Of a stretch of 64,000 bases of DNA, positions 50,083 to 58,061 are shown in pieces. The DNA is taken from positions 94,776-158,775 of the forward strand of contig QHWB01000042.1 in NCBI GenBank assembly GCA_003222395.1, in the 5' to 3' direction. Positions within the stretch are counted from its first letter, which is position 1, and each line of letters opens with the position of its first letter. The translations under genes were made by a program, and so were the position numbers. The stretch comes from Acidobacteriota bacterium. GTDB taxonomy: Bacteria; Acidobacteriota; Vicinamibacteria; Vicinamibacterales; CAVVIG01. The notes beneath the pieces were generated by a model. It worked only from the letters and a program-made list of their open reading frames with translations, ran no database searches and was not told the DNA's origin.

Positions 50083-51354
50083 ATGAAAAGGCCGCGCTCA
50101 ACGACAGTCGTCCTCGGACTTCTCTGCGTGATGTACCTGATTACGTACGTGGATCGCGTCAACATCGCGACCGCCGCGAGCGAGATCCGCCGCGACCTCG
50201 GCCTGTCGAACACGCGGCTCGGCCTCGCGCTGTCAGCGTTCGGGTATCCCTATCTGCTCTTTCAGATTTTCGGCGGCTGGATTGGCGATCGCGTCGGACC
50301 TCGCCGGACGTTGTTCCTTTGCGGCGTCATCTGGGCCGCCGCGACGATGCTCACCGGTCTGGCCGGCGGCCTGCTGACGTTGTTTCTCGTGCGCGTCCTG
50401 CTCGGCGTCGGCGAGGGCGCCACGTTCCCCGTCGCGACGCGCGCGATGCAGACGTGGACGCCGCCGGGCCGGCGCGGCTTCGCTCAGGGAATCACGCACG
50501 CCTTTGCCAGGTTCGGCAACATGATCACGCCGCCGATCGTCGCGTGGCTCATCGCGCTGCTGACGTGGCGGGGATCGTTCGTGATGCTCGGGTGTTTCAG
50601 CCTCATGTGGGTCGTCGGATGGTTCTGGTACTACCGGGACAATCCCGCGGAGCACCGGGGAATCACTCGCGCCGAGCTCGACCAGCTGCCGAATCGCGGC
50701 GTTCTGGTGCGTCAGGAGATGCCGAACGTGCCGTGGGGTCCGATTGCGTATCGGATGATCCCGGTGATGATCGTGTACTTCTGCTACGGCTGGACCTTGT
50801 GGCTGTACTTGAACTGGCTTCCGTCGTTCTTCTTCAACGCCTACCGCATGGACATCATGAAGTCGGCGCTGTATTCGTCGACCGTGTTTTCTGCCGGCGT
50901 CGTTGGCGACATGATGGGCGGCATCGCCAGCGACCGCATCCTCAGACGCACGGCCAACGTGCGGCGGGCTCGACTGCTGGTCGTCGTCGGTGGCTTTCTC
51001 GGATCGTTTCTCACGCTGCTGCCGATCGTGCTCACTCACGATCTGAGAATCAGCGTCGTCTGCCTGAGCATCGCGTTCTTTTTCGCCGAGCTCGTCATCG
51101 GTCCGATGTGGGCGATTCCGATGGACATCGCGCCGAAATATTCCGGCACGGCGGCCGGGATCATGAATTCGGGATCGGCGCTCGCGGCGATCCTTTCACC
51201 GCTTGTCTTCGGCTATGTGGCGGACGTGACCGGCGACTGGCATCTGCCCTTCATCGGCTCACTCGCGCTGCTCCTTCTCGGCGCCGCGCTCGCGTTCACG
51301 ATGCACCCTGAACAGCCGCTTCACGCGTCCGACTTGGAGCTTCAGCCTTCCTGA
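50083..51354 (+). CDS. MFS transporter, anion:cation symporter (ACS) type
   Basis: A 423-residue protein with twelve helices. ITYVDRVNIATAASEIRRDL near the start, the GGWIGDRVGPRRTLF loop and GVGEGATFPVATRAMQTW are hallmarks of the ACS family (hexuronate, galactonate, tartrate, phthalate uptake). The probable substrate is an organic or sugar acid. TATTGT at 50068-50073 lies 9 nt before the ATG. It is followed by a minisatellite and the convergent enoyl-CoA hydratase gene. Confidence 0.88.
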   Translation: MKRPRSTTVVLGLLCVMYLITYVDRVNIATAASEIRRDLGLSNTRLGLALSAFGYPYLLFQIFGGWIGDRVGPRRTLFLCGVIWAAATMLTGLAGGLLTLFLVRVLLGVGEGATFPVATRAMQTWTPPGRRGFAQGITHAFARFGNMITPPIVAWLIALLTWRGSFVMLGCFSLMWVVGWFWYYRDNPAEHRGITRAELDQLPNRGVLVRQEMPNVPWGPIAYRMIPVMIVYFCYGWTLWLYLNWLPSFFFNAYRMDIMKSALYSSTVFSAGVVGDMMGGIASDRILRRTANVRRARLLVVVGGFLGSFLTLLPIVLTHDLRISVVCLSIAFFFAELVIGPMWAIPMDIAPKYSGTAAGIMNSGSALAAILSPLVFGYVADVTGDWHLPFIGSLALLLLGAALAFTMHPEQPLHASDLELQPS

Positions 51355-51361
51355 GCACGCC

Positions 51362-51416
51362 GATACTTCACAACTTCCTACTTCAAACTTCCTACTTCAA
51401 ACTTCCTGCTTGCTAC
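51362..51416. repeat. CTTCCTACTTCAAA minisatellite
   Basis: Three to four units of ACTTCCTACTTCAA between converging stop codons. The unit resembles the CTTCAGACTTC repeat at 32,100 in being a short A-C-T-rich tandem. Confidence 0.6.
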
Positions 51417-52198
51417 GTGCCCGTCCATCGAGGCTGGCGCTTCGACAGGAACGCGGCGACGCCTTCCTTGAAATCGTTGCTGGTGTAACACATCTCGATG
51501 ACGTCGCGGTCCTCGCCCGGCGCGAGGCGCTGTCTGGCGATCAGCCGCCGCGTCAGCTCTTTCACCGCGCGGATCGTGAGCGGCGCGTTCGCCGCGACGG
51601 CCGCGGCGAGCTCGCCGACCGCGCGGTCGATCTCCGCCGCGACGACGATGCGGTTGACGAGGCCGAGCGCGTGGGCTTCGGCGGCCGGGACGAACCGACC
51701 GGTGAACATGATCTCCTTGAACCGCGCCGGACCGAGCAGGCTGATCATGCGATTGCACGTGTCGGCGGACAGGCAGTTGCCGAGCGTGCGCGCGATGGGG
51801 ACGCCGAAGGCCGCGTCCGGCGTCGCGACGCGCAGGTCGCAGCAGAGCGCGATCGCGCAGCCGCCTCCCGCGGCGACGCCCTGGACCGCGGCGATCGTCG
51901 GCTTCGTCACCCGCTCGAGGCGATCGAGTACCGCGTCGAGCCGCTGCTCGTACTCCACGCCATGCGCCGGTGACGTGAACGATTCGAACTGCGCGATATC
52001 GGTGCCCGCGATGAAGGCCTTGCCGCCGGCGCCGCGGAGGACCAGCACGCGCAGCGACGCGTCGCGATCCACCCGGTCGCAGGCGTCGACGAGGGCGTCG
52101 TACATCTCCCACGTCATCGCGTTGCGCGCCTCGGGTCGCGTGAACGTGAGCATCGCGAGCGGCGCGTCGGTTTCGAACGACGTCTGTGCGGTGGACAA
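51413..52198 (-). CDS. Enoyl-CoA hydratase/isomerase family protein
   Basis: A 261-residue crotonase-fold enzyme. RPEARNAMTWEMYDALVDAC, the oxyanion-hole region RGAGGKAFIAGTDIAQF and GGGCAIALCCDLRVATPDA match the family. The usual Glu pair of classical hydratases is not clear, so it may be an isomerase or a different acyl-CoA lyase. The TTG at 52198 has GGAGG 5 nt upstream. It is divergent from a CoA-transferase gene with 29 bp between start codons; the pair probably handles one acyl-CoA pathway. Confidence 0.88.
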   Translation of the reverse strand: MSTAQTSFETDAPLAMLTFTRPEARNAMTWEMYDALVDACDRVDRDASLRVLVLRGAGGKAFIAGTDIAQFESFTSPAHGVEYEQRLDAVLDRLERVTKPTIAAVQGVAAGGGCAIALCCDLRVATPDAAFGVPIARTLGNCLSADTCNRMISLLGPARFKEIMFTGRFVPAAEAHALGLVNRIVVAAEIDRAVGELAAAVAANAPLTIRAVKELTRRLIARQRLAPGEDRDVIEMCYTSNDFKEGVAAFLSKRQPRWTGT

Positions 52199-52213
52199 GG
52201 ACTCCTCCGTCAA

Positions 52214-52220
52214 GTACAAA
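52214..52220. promoter_or_regulatory. Overlapping divergent -10 boxes
   Basis: Plus-strand TACAAA (52215-52220) lies 7 nt before the CoA-transferase GTG. The minus strand reads TGTACT over 52214-52219, a -10 box for the hydratase. The two cores overlap, so the promoters cannot be occupied together. Confidence 0.45.
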
Positions 52221-52227
52221 ACGGGAC

Positions 52228-53445
52228 GTGGCGGACAGCGATCGCAGCGCTTGGAATCTTACACGTGGTGCGCTCGACGGCCTTCGGGTGCTCGACGTCA
52301 CGCAGGTCATGGCGGGTCCGTACTGCACGATGCTCCTCGCGGACCTCGGCGCCGACGTCGTCAAGATCGAGCCGCCCGGCGGTGATTCGACGCGTCAGAT
52401 GCCCGGGGGAGTCGGCCTCGAGAGTCCCAGCTTCAACGCCGTCAACCGCGGGAAGCGCAGCGCCGTCGTCAACCTCAAAGCGCCGGAAGGACGCGACGCG
52501 CTGAAGCGGATCGCGCGCGCGTGCGACATCTTCGTCGAGAATTACCGGCCCGGCGTGGTCGCGGCGCTCGGCCTCGATTACGAGACGCTGTCGGCCATCA
52601 ACCCGCGGCTCGTCTACGCGTCGATATCGGGATACGGACAAACCGGACCCGATCGGGCGAAGGGCGGCTTCGATCTCGTTGCGCAGGGCGTGTCGGGGAT
52701 CATGTCGATCACGGGCGATCGCGGCGGCGCGCCGGTGAAGGCGGGCGTGCCGCTGACGGATCTCGGCGCGGGCCTCTTCGCGGCCGTCGGTATCCTCGCG
52801 GCGCTCGAGCATCGTCATCGCACCGGACTCGGCCAGCACGTGGACACGTCGCTCGTCGAAGCGGGCGTGGCGCTCTCGGTCTGGGAAGCGACGGAGTTCT
52901 TCACGACCGGCGGCACGCCGCAGCCGATGGGATCGGCGCATCGCATGTTCGCGCCGTACCAGGCGATTCGCTGCGCCGACGGCTACATCACGCTCGGAAC
53001 CGCCAACGATCGTTTGTTCAAGCGGCTGTGCGATCTCCTGGGGCATCCCGAGTGGCTCGCCGATCCGCAGTTCGCCGAGAACCCGGCGCGCGTGAAGAAT
53101 CAGGCGGCGCTCGCCGCGCGAATCGAGGAGGTGACTGCGAAGGCGCCGGCGAGCCATTGGCTCGCGCTGCTCGAGCAGAACGAGATCCCGTGCGGACCGA
53201 TCAACGACTATGCGCGCGTGTTCACCAACCCGCAAGTCGTGGCGCGCGAGATGGCGGTCGACGTCGACCATCCGGCGCTCGGCCGAATCAAAGCGCTCGG
53301 ATCGCCGATCAAGCTCAGTTCCACGCCGACCAATCCGGCGCGCCGCGCGCCGCTGTTCGGCGAGCACACAACCGCCGTGCTGGTCGACTATGGATTCAGT
53401 GTCGAGGAGATCGCGCTGCTGCGAAAGGCCGGGGCGATCGTCTAG
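52228..53445 (+). CDS. CaiB/BaiF (class III) CoA-transferase
   Basis: A 405-residue enzyme moving CoA between carboxylic acids. The N-terminal LRVLDVTQVMAGPYCTMLLA and DLGADVVKIEPPGGDSTR, then SISGYGQTGPD, are family signatures (formyl-CoA or succinyl-CoA-type transferases). The GTG at 52228 gives a plausible N-terminus; an upstream frame to 52186 overlaps the hydratase promoter. It probably works with the divergent enoyl-CoA hydratase-like enzyme in degrading an organic acid. Substrate not assignable. Confidence 0.9.
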   Translation: MADSDRSAWNLTRGALDGLRVLDVTQVMAGPYCTMLLADLGADVVKIEPPGGDSTRQMPGGVGLESPSFNAVNRGKRSAVVNLKAPEGRDALKRIARACDIFVENYRPGVVAALGLDYETLSAINPRLVYASISGYGQTGPDRAKGGFDLVAQGVSGIMSITGDRGGAPVKAGVPLTDLGAGLFAAVGILAALEHRHRTGLGQHVDTSLVEAGVALSVWEATEFFTTGGTPQPMGSAHRMFAPYQAIRCADGYITLGTANDRLFKRLCDLLGHPEWLADPQFAENPARVKNQAALAARIEEVTAKAPASHWLALLEQNEIPCGPINDYARVFTNPQVVAREMAVDVDHPALGRIKALGSPIKLSSTPTNPARRAPLFGEHTTAVLVDYGFSVEEIALLRKAGAIV

Positions 53446-53501
53446 CCGATCACGCCGCGTCGCCGGGACAGCGGCGTGATCCGCGGACGCTCACCGATTC
53501 G

Positions 53502-53954
53502 TCACGCGAAGAAGACGCCGTTGCGCTCTCGTCCAATTTGAGCGAAGTGCACCGCTGTCGTCCGGCTCGACACGAATCGGAATCCGCTTCGAGCCTGCTG
53601 CGGCGGACATTCGGCGGCCGGGACGGGCAGCGTGGTGGCCGTTACCTCGATGGTTGCGGAGTCCTCGAAGAAGTTTCCCCGGAACGCGTCGACGCAGTCC
53701 GTGTGCGATCGGCGCGTGATGGTGCGGCTCCAGTCTATCCGGAGCGAGTTGATGATCGCGTTCAGCTTTGACCCCATTGGGTGATGCTGGTCGAGCGAGT
53801 TCGCGACGGTGAAGGTGTCGAAGGCGAGTACGTTCTTGACGTGAAGTGACGCTGCTTCTTCGCTCACGCTGAAGTCCACACCGTCTTCAGGGATCTCGGT
53901 CGTCCACACGACCTCGCTCTCACTGAGGCCTGGATCGTAGGAATGCGGGCCCAA
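53502..53954 (-). CDS. Hypothetical protein
   Basis: A 150-residue product from TTG 53954. Sequence is coherent, with DPGLSESEVVWTTEIPEDG, LHVKNVLAFDTFTVANSLDQ and a Cys-bearing segment HTDCVDAFRGNFFEDSATIE. No family recognised. It follows the Tat-exported gene at 53976 by 21 bp on the same strand and may be co-transcribed. The TTG start is weakly supported; an internal ATG at the MGSKLN position would give a shorter product. Confidence 0.5.
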   Translation of the reverse strand: MGPHSYDPGLSESEVVWTTEIPEDGVDFSVSEEAASLHVKNVLAFDTFTVANSLDQHHPMGSKLNAIINSLRIDWSRTITRRSHTDCVDAFRGNFFEDSATIEVTATTLPVPAAECPPQQARSGFRFVSSRTTAVHFAQIGRERNGVFFA

Positions 53955-53975
53955 CGAGCCCGATGTGCTGTCGAG

Positions 53976-54488
53976 TCATATGAACGCGAAGGCGCCCCTG
54001 TGGACCCGTCCGTCTGTTCCGACGAACCTTCCTTTCATGAACCGCATGTCGGTATGGAACGTGTAGTCGGATTTGGCGCCGGTCGTCAGGTCTGTACCGA
54101 CCCCGCTCATATCCAGATCTGCCTGCCCGACGACGCCACTGAAGTTGAAGATCAGCGACGGGTCGCGGCCTGCGGCGTGTGCCGCCGGCGGCTCGGGATC
54201 GCTCGCCGACGGCGTGCCGTCGATCGGCCCGGGGAAGAAGAAATGGAACGAACCGAACGTCTGCGGCCCCGCTGCGCGGTTGATGTGCGGAATCGGATTC
54301 TGCTCGGGGCAGGCTGTGCCCTCGCCTGCCCGCTCTCGATCGTCGTCGCCGCGCTCGCCGAGCACGGGAGTCCACAGACCGGAGCCGAGGACGCCTCCGG
54401 CAGCGCCTGCGCCGATCCCGAAGAAGCGGCGTCGCGATACGACGTTGGGTCCCGCGCGGAGAAAGTGCCCAATGGCTGTGCGTCTCAT
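53976..54488 (-). CDS. Tat-exported hypothetical protein
   Basis: A 170-residue protein from ATG 54488 behind AAGGAGG. A twin-arginine signal VVSRRRFFGIGAGAAGGVLG follows an unusually long n-region. The mature part is beta-rich (QTFGSFHFFFPGPIDGTPS; LIFNFSGVVGQADLDMSGVG). It probably folds in the cytosol before export and may bind a cofactor. Family not recognised. It is probably transcribed with the 53502 gene. Confidence 0.68.
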   Translation of the reverse strand: MRRTAIGHFLRAGPNVVSRRRFFGIGAGAAGGVLGSGLWTPVLGERGDDDRERAGEGTACPEQNPIPHINRAAGPQTFGSFHFFFPGPIDGTPSASDPEPPAAHAAGRDPSLIFNFSGVVGQADLDMSGVGTDLTTGAKSDYTFHTDMRFMKGRFVGTDGRVHRGAFAFI

Positions 54489-54629
54489 CGTGGCCTCCTT
54501 GCTCAAGACGTGAGGTACGTCTGATCGGTGGAACCGGAGAATGAGAACTGCGCGCTGCCAGCCCGAATTGAAGCTTTGTCTATACGCTCCGCTCCGTGAG
54601 TTGTCAATCTCACTGTCGAATCTTTTGTG

Positions 54630-56225
54630 TCAATTGTCATCGTGGCGAGGCGGCCAGCGCTTCTTCTCGCCGTGCTCGTCGACGATAAGATGCTTCGTGC
54701 CCGGCGGCAGGACCCGCAAAGTCTTTAGGAACTCGATGACTGATCCTTGTTCGTATTCCGAGAGCGCCTCGAAGGCTTGCCGCGACGCCAGCGCTTCGCC
54801 GGCGTGCGCGAGCACTGCCTGCCGTAGCGTCGTGTACTGCCCGTGATGGAAGAACGGCGGCTCGTTCGCGGTGCCCCACAGCTTGCGCGTGAGGAACCTG
54901 CGGTTGCCGGCGAAGAACCCCGGCGATCCGGCCGGCTGATTCATGTCCAGCGCCTCGATATTCGGATCGCCGGGTAGTCCGGTCGTGATGTCGTGGAGCT
55001 TGAGATCCGTGTACGCAGGAACCATGACCACGCCGCGCTGCGGCTTGAGACGCGGATTCGGCAGATCGTCTCTCGAGAGATCCACGGTGATGCTCGGTGC
55101 CTCACCAACGAGAAGGTTATGCGGACTGGCCGGATTGAACGGGTTGGGCTCGGTGAACATCCAGCCTTGTCGATCCAGCGGAAGCGCCGGGACGTGGCAC
55201 GTCACGCATCGAATCGATGCGAAACGCTGCTCGCCGACGAGCACGGCGGCCTCGATGTCGGGATCGTTGGGAATCACACGCCCGGGCACGGCCATCGTCG
55301 CCTGGAAGATCGAGACGGCGGTGACGTCGGCGCGCGTCATCTCGTTCACGACGCCATCGCCATCGGGATCGGTGCCGATGCCGAATCGTTCGGTCGACTG
55401 AATGCCGTGATGATGGTTGAACGCGTTGTTCGAGAACTGTCGGATCGATACGACGTTGCCGGCCTGGTGGAAAGGACGGATGACGAGGCTCGGCGGATTT
55501 TTTGGTCCACTCGTCGCCAGGCTTGGCGCCGCGATCCCCTGCACTCCCGACGTGATCCACCCGCCGTCCGGCGCGCGTGCGATCGTGCCGAACGAGATCC
55601 CTTTCGAGACGAGCGCGCGCGATCCGCGAGGCGGAGTGATGTCGCGGATCGCCTGCAGCTCTTCGGTGATTTGACGCGCCAGCATCTCGATGAAGCCCGA
55701 CCCGAACATGCCGAGCGTCGCCCGCGAGTTCGCGATGTTCTGCAGCTGCGACGACTGTCCTATTTCATTCATCTCACCGCGCGTCGGCGTCGTGTCGCTG
55801 CCATCGAAGGTTGCGAAATCGAAGCGCTGCCCGAGCACGAAGACGTTCGCGACGATATCGCCGCCGCCGCCGGGGATTCCGAACGGCAGGTTGTGACAAC
55901 CGGCGCAGGAATTGGCGTCCGGCGCAGAGATGCGATTGAAATTGCGGGGGAACAGCAGCGGGCTCGTCGTATCCCCGAGCGGATTGCCAGTGCCTTTGGT
56001 CAGCGGACGGCCGCCGCCGTCCTCGATCGTCCAAGCCGCCGTGAACAGCGTGCGGCCGTGTTCGATGAGCGCTTTTGTGGAGAGCGTGAACTCCTCACCG
56101 TCCTGCAGGTGCCGAGGCACGGCCATCTCCCGGCCGATGGTCGGCGTCTGGGTCGCGACCGTTGCTCCGCAGACGATGAACGCGAGCAGGACGGTTGTCA
56201 GTACGTAGAAACGGCGTGCGATCAT
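54630..56225 (-). CDS. Di-heme cytochrome c peroxidase-like/oxidoreductase
   Basis: A 531-residue periplasmic protein with a signal peptide (RFYVLTTVLLAFIVCGATVA) and two c-type heme motifs: CAGCH near residue 107 and CVTCH near residue 340. Other segments, such as DIVANVFVLGQRFDFATFDG and HHHGIQSTERFG, are like the di-heme oxidoreductase group related to MauG and cytochrome c peroxidase. Probably a peroxidase or thiol oxidoreductase; substrate unknown. GAGGA precedes the ATG at 56225. Confidence 0.85.
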   Translation of the reverse strand: MIARRFYVLTTVLLAFIVCGATVATQTPTIGREMAVPRHLQDGEEFTLSTKALIEHGRTLFTAAWTIEDGGGRPLTKGTGNPLGDTTSPLLFPRNFNRISAPDANSCAGCHNLPFGIPGGGGDIVANVFVLGQRFDFATFDGSDTTPTRGEMNEIGQSSQLQNIANSRATLGMFGSGFIEMLARQITEELQAIRDITPPRGSRALVSKGISFGTIARAPDGGWITSGVQGIAAPSLATSGPKNPPSLVIRPFHQAGNVVSIRQFSNNAFNHHHGIQSTERFGIGTDPDGDGVVNEMTRADVTAVSIFQATMAVPGRVIPNDPDIEAAVLVGEQRFASIRCVTCHVPALPLDRQGWMFTEPNPFNPASPHNLLVGEAPSITVDLSRDDLPNPRLKPQRGVVMVPAYTDLKLHDITTGLPGDPNIEALDMNQPAGSPGFFAGNRRFLTRKLWGTANEPPFFHHGQYTTLRQAVLAHAGEALASRQAFEALSEYEQGSVIEFLKTLRVLPPGTKHLIVDEHGEKKRWPPRHDDN

Positions 56226-56404
56226 TTATTCCTCGTTGTGTGTCGGGATTCGGGGGGAGGACAGCCTACGCCAGAGGTTCGAGATAATTCAAGATGCAAT
56301 CGCCGGTGCTCGCTGAGGTTACCGACGAGCTGCTGATCGAGCACCGGATTCAATGCGAAGCACATCGCGTCATGCTACGCATGCGCGATCGAAGAAGCTC
56401 GGGT

Positions 56405-56581
56405 TTATCGGACGCCCTGGAACATATGGTCGAGCACGTGCTGCGCGACCGCCTTGCCGAGCGTGGTTCCGTCTTCCCAGGCCGTCCTGACATGAATGCC
56501 GGCGAAGACGCGCGCATTCACGACTTCTTCGAGCGCGTCGCTGAAGCTGCGGAAGGATCGGGTGACGCCGAGCATGAATCG
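56405..56581 (-). pseudogene. 3' remnant of a vanadium-dependent haloperoxidase/PAP2 protein
   Basis: About 58 codons spell the C-terminal end of the family: VTRSFRSFSDALEEVVNARV and AGIHVRTAWEDGTTLGKAVA. The histidine-bearing core of the PAP2 domain is missing and the upstream sequence (to 56677) is open but not similar. It is a degraded 3' fragment between the cytochrome and DUF4126 genes. Nothing else is seen in 56226-56404. Confidence 0.6.
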
Positions 56582-56770
56582 TTCGTCATATCGAACGGGT
56601 GCGCTCGCCGGGTGTACTTCGCGTCCCAGCATCCGATAGCCGCGTCGGCCATCCCTACGTTCAGCGCGGCCAAACAAACGCGCGTTCTCGAGGAATGAAT
56701 TGCGGCGGCCCTCTCTGCACTCCGGAACGTGTAACGTTGCAAGAGCGACAGGTCGGAATCGTAAGGGCGG

Positions 56771-57349
56771 CTATTGTCTGATTTCGCGCGCGAACCGCCG
56801 CCGCAGCGCGCGGACGATGATCGAGGCGAAGAGACCGATGGCCGCGAGCAGGACGATCGCGATGGTCGCCGCGACGAGCGGATGCGCGAGCGCGATGTAC
56901 GACAGGCCGGCCGCGACAATGTCCTCGATGAAGCTGAGGAACCAGTTGCTGAATGGTTCAGGGCTCGCATTCGCGACGCCGCGTGTGCTCGCCTTTGCCG
57001 CGTGCGTCGTGAACGCGACCGAGCCTCCGACGAGCGCTCCGAGGATGGTCGCCATCGGCGAGGCCGGCGCCATGGCGGTGACGGCGACGAACGCGCCGCC
57101 GATCGGACGAACGACGGTGTGAACGGCGTCCCACACCGAATCGAACCACGGCACCTTGTCGGCGACGAACTCGACGGCGTACATCACGAGCGCGACGCCA
57201 ATCACGATCGGATTGTCGAAGGCACGGAACTGGTCGGGCAGCGCGACGAGCCCGAAATGCGAGCTCAACCCGAGCACTGCGACCGTCGCATAGAGATTGA
57301 GGCCGGATGCGAAGGCGAGCGGAATCGCGTACGCGAGCGCCGTCGTCAT
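56771..57349 (-). CDS. DUF4126 membrane protein
   Basis: A 192-residue protein with four to five transmembrane segments matching the DUF4126 family: ALAYAIPLAFASGLNLYATV, VEFVADKVPWFDSVWDAVHT and LVGGSVAFTTHAAKASTRG are characteristic. Function unknown, possibly a membrane carrier. It follows the SnoaL-like gene by 7 bp on the same strand. Confidence 0.88.
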   Translation of the reverse strand: MTTALAYAIPLAFASGLNLYATVAVLGLSSHFGLVALPDQFRAFDNPIVIGVALVMYAVEFVADKVPWFDSVWDAVHTVVRPIGGAFVAVTAMAPASPMATILGALVGGSVAFTTHAAKASTRGVANASPEPFSNWFLSFIEDIVAAGLSYIALAHPLVAATIAIVLLAAIGLFASIIVRALRRRFAREIRQ

Positions 57350-57356
57350 TTCGTCA

Positions 57357-58049
57357 TCACTCGATTCGCGTCCACACCAGCGGCTCGAACTTGCGGAAGT
57401 CGACGATACGCGATGCTTTACCGTCGCGCTCGACGACGAAGAGCCATTCGCCGAGGGATCCTTGCAAGACGAACGACGTCGGCGTTAACGGGCTGAACCG
57501 ACGCAGCTTCGCCGGATCACGGCCACCGTACAGCACGCCGTCGCGCAGTTCCACGTGGAGGGTCCATCCATCAGGTTTCAGCTGATAGGTGCCGGCAAGG
57601 CCAGACCAGCCGTCGGCGGCGACCTTCTGTGGCGGCGGATCGACGGTGACGACCGACACGTGCGACGCGATCATCTTCCAGGCCGTCCCGCTGCGGCGGA
57701 CTGTGTCGGTGACGCGATACTTCGTCGCCAATCGCTGGCCGAACACCGTTTCGGACTCATCAGCGAGAAATCGCACGATGGCGACATCGGATCGTTCCTG
57801 TAACGTGAGGTCGCGAACGGCAATCGCGCCGGAAAGACCCGGCGGCAGCGGACGAAGATCCTTCAGGAACGCTTCGCGCGTCAGGACTTCCCCTTCTTCG
57901 GTCGTGAGCACGCAATCGGCGTCCATCACACGCTCCCAGGGCGCGCGATCGCCTGCCGTAATCGCGTTCATCAGCGACTGCTCGATCATCTGAAACTGCT
58001 GGACCGCGTTCACGCTCGCGGCCAGTGCGAAGATTGCAGCGGACATCAT
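57357..58049 (-). CDS. Exported SnoaL/DUF4440-like protein
   Basis: A 230-residue protein with an N-terminal hydrophobic leader (SAAIFALAASVNAV). Residues ~20-130 look like an NTF2/SnoaL cone fold (NAITAGDRAPWERVMDADCV; TREAFLKDLRPLPPG; RVTDTVRRSGTAWKMIASH). The rest is a beta-rich domain like DUF3471 (GLAGTYQLKPDGWTLHVELR). Probably periplasmic binding or hydrolase-associated; substrate unknown. The ATG pair at 58049/58046 lies 13 bp from the recombinase stop. Confidence 0.8.
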   Translation of the reverse strand: MMSAAIFALAASVNAVQQFQMIEQSLMNAITAGDRAPWERVMDADCVLTTEEGEVLTREAFLKDLRPLPPGLSGAIAVRDLTLQERSDVAIVRFLADESETVFGQRLATKYRVTDTVRRSGTAWKMIASHVSVVTVDPPPQKVAADGWSGLAGTYQLKPDGWTLHVELRDGVLYGGRDPAKLRRFSPLTPTSFVLQGSLGEWLFVVERDGKASRIVDFRKFEPLVWTRIE

Positions 58050-58061
58050 CGGTGAAGCATG

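Noticed and set aside
56518..56970. 150-codon Ser/Arg-rich frame
   Set aside because: Shadow frame spanning the haloperoxidase remnant and the DUF4126 gene.
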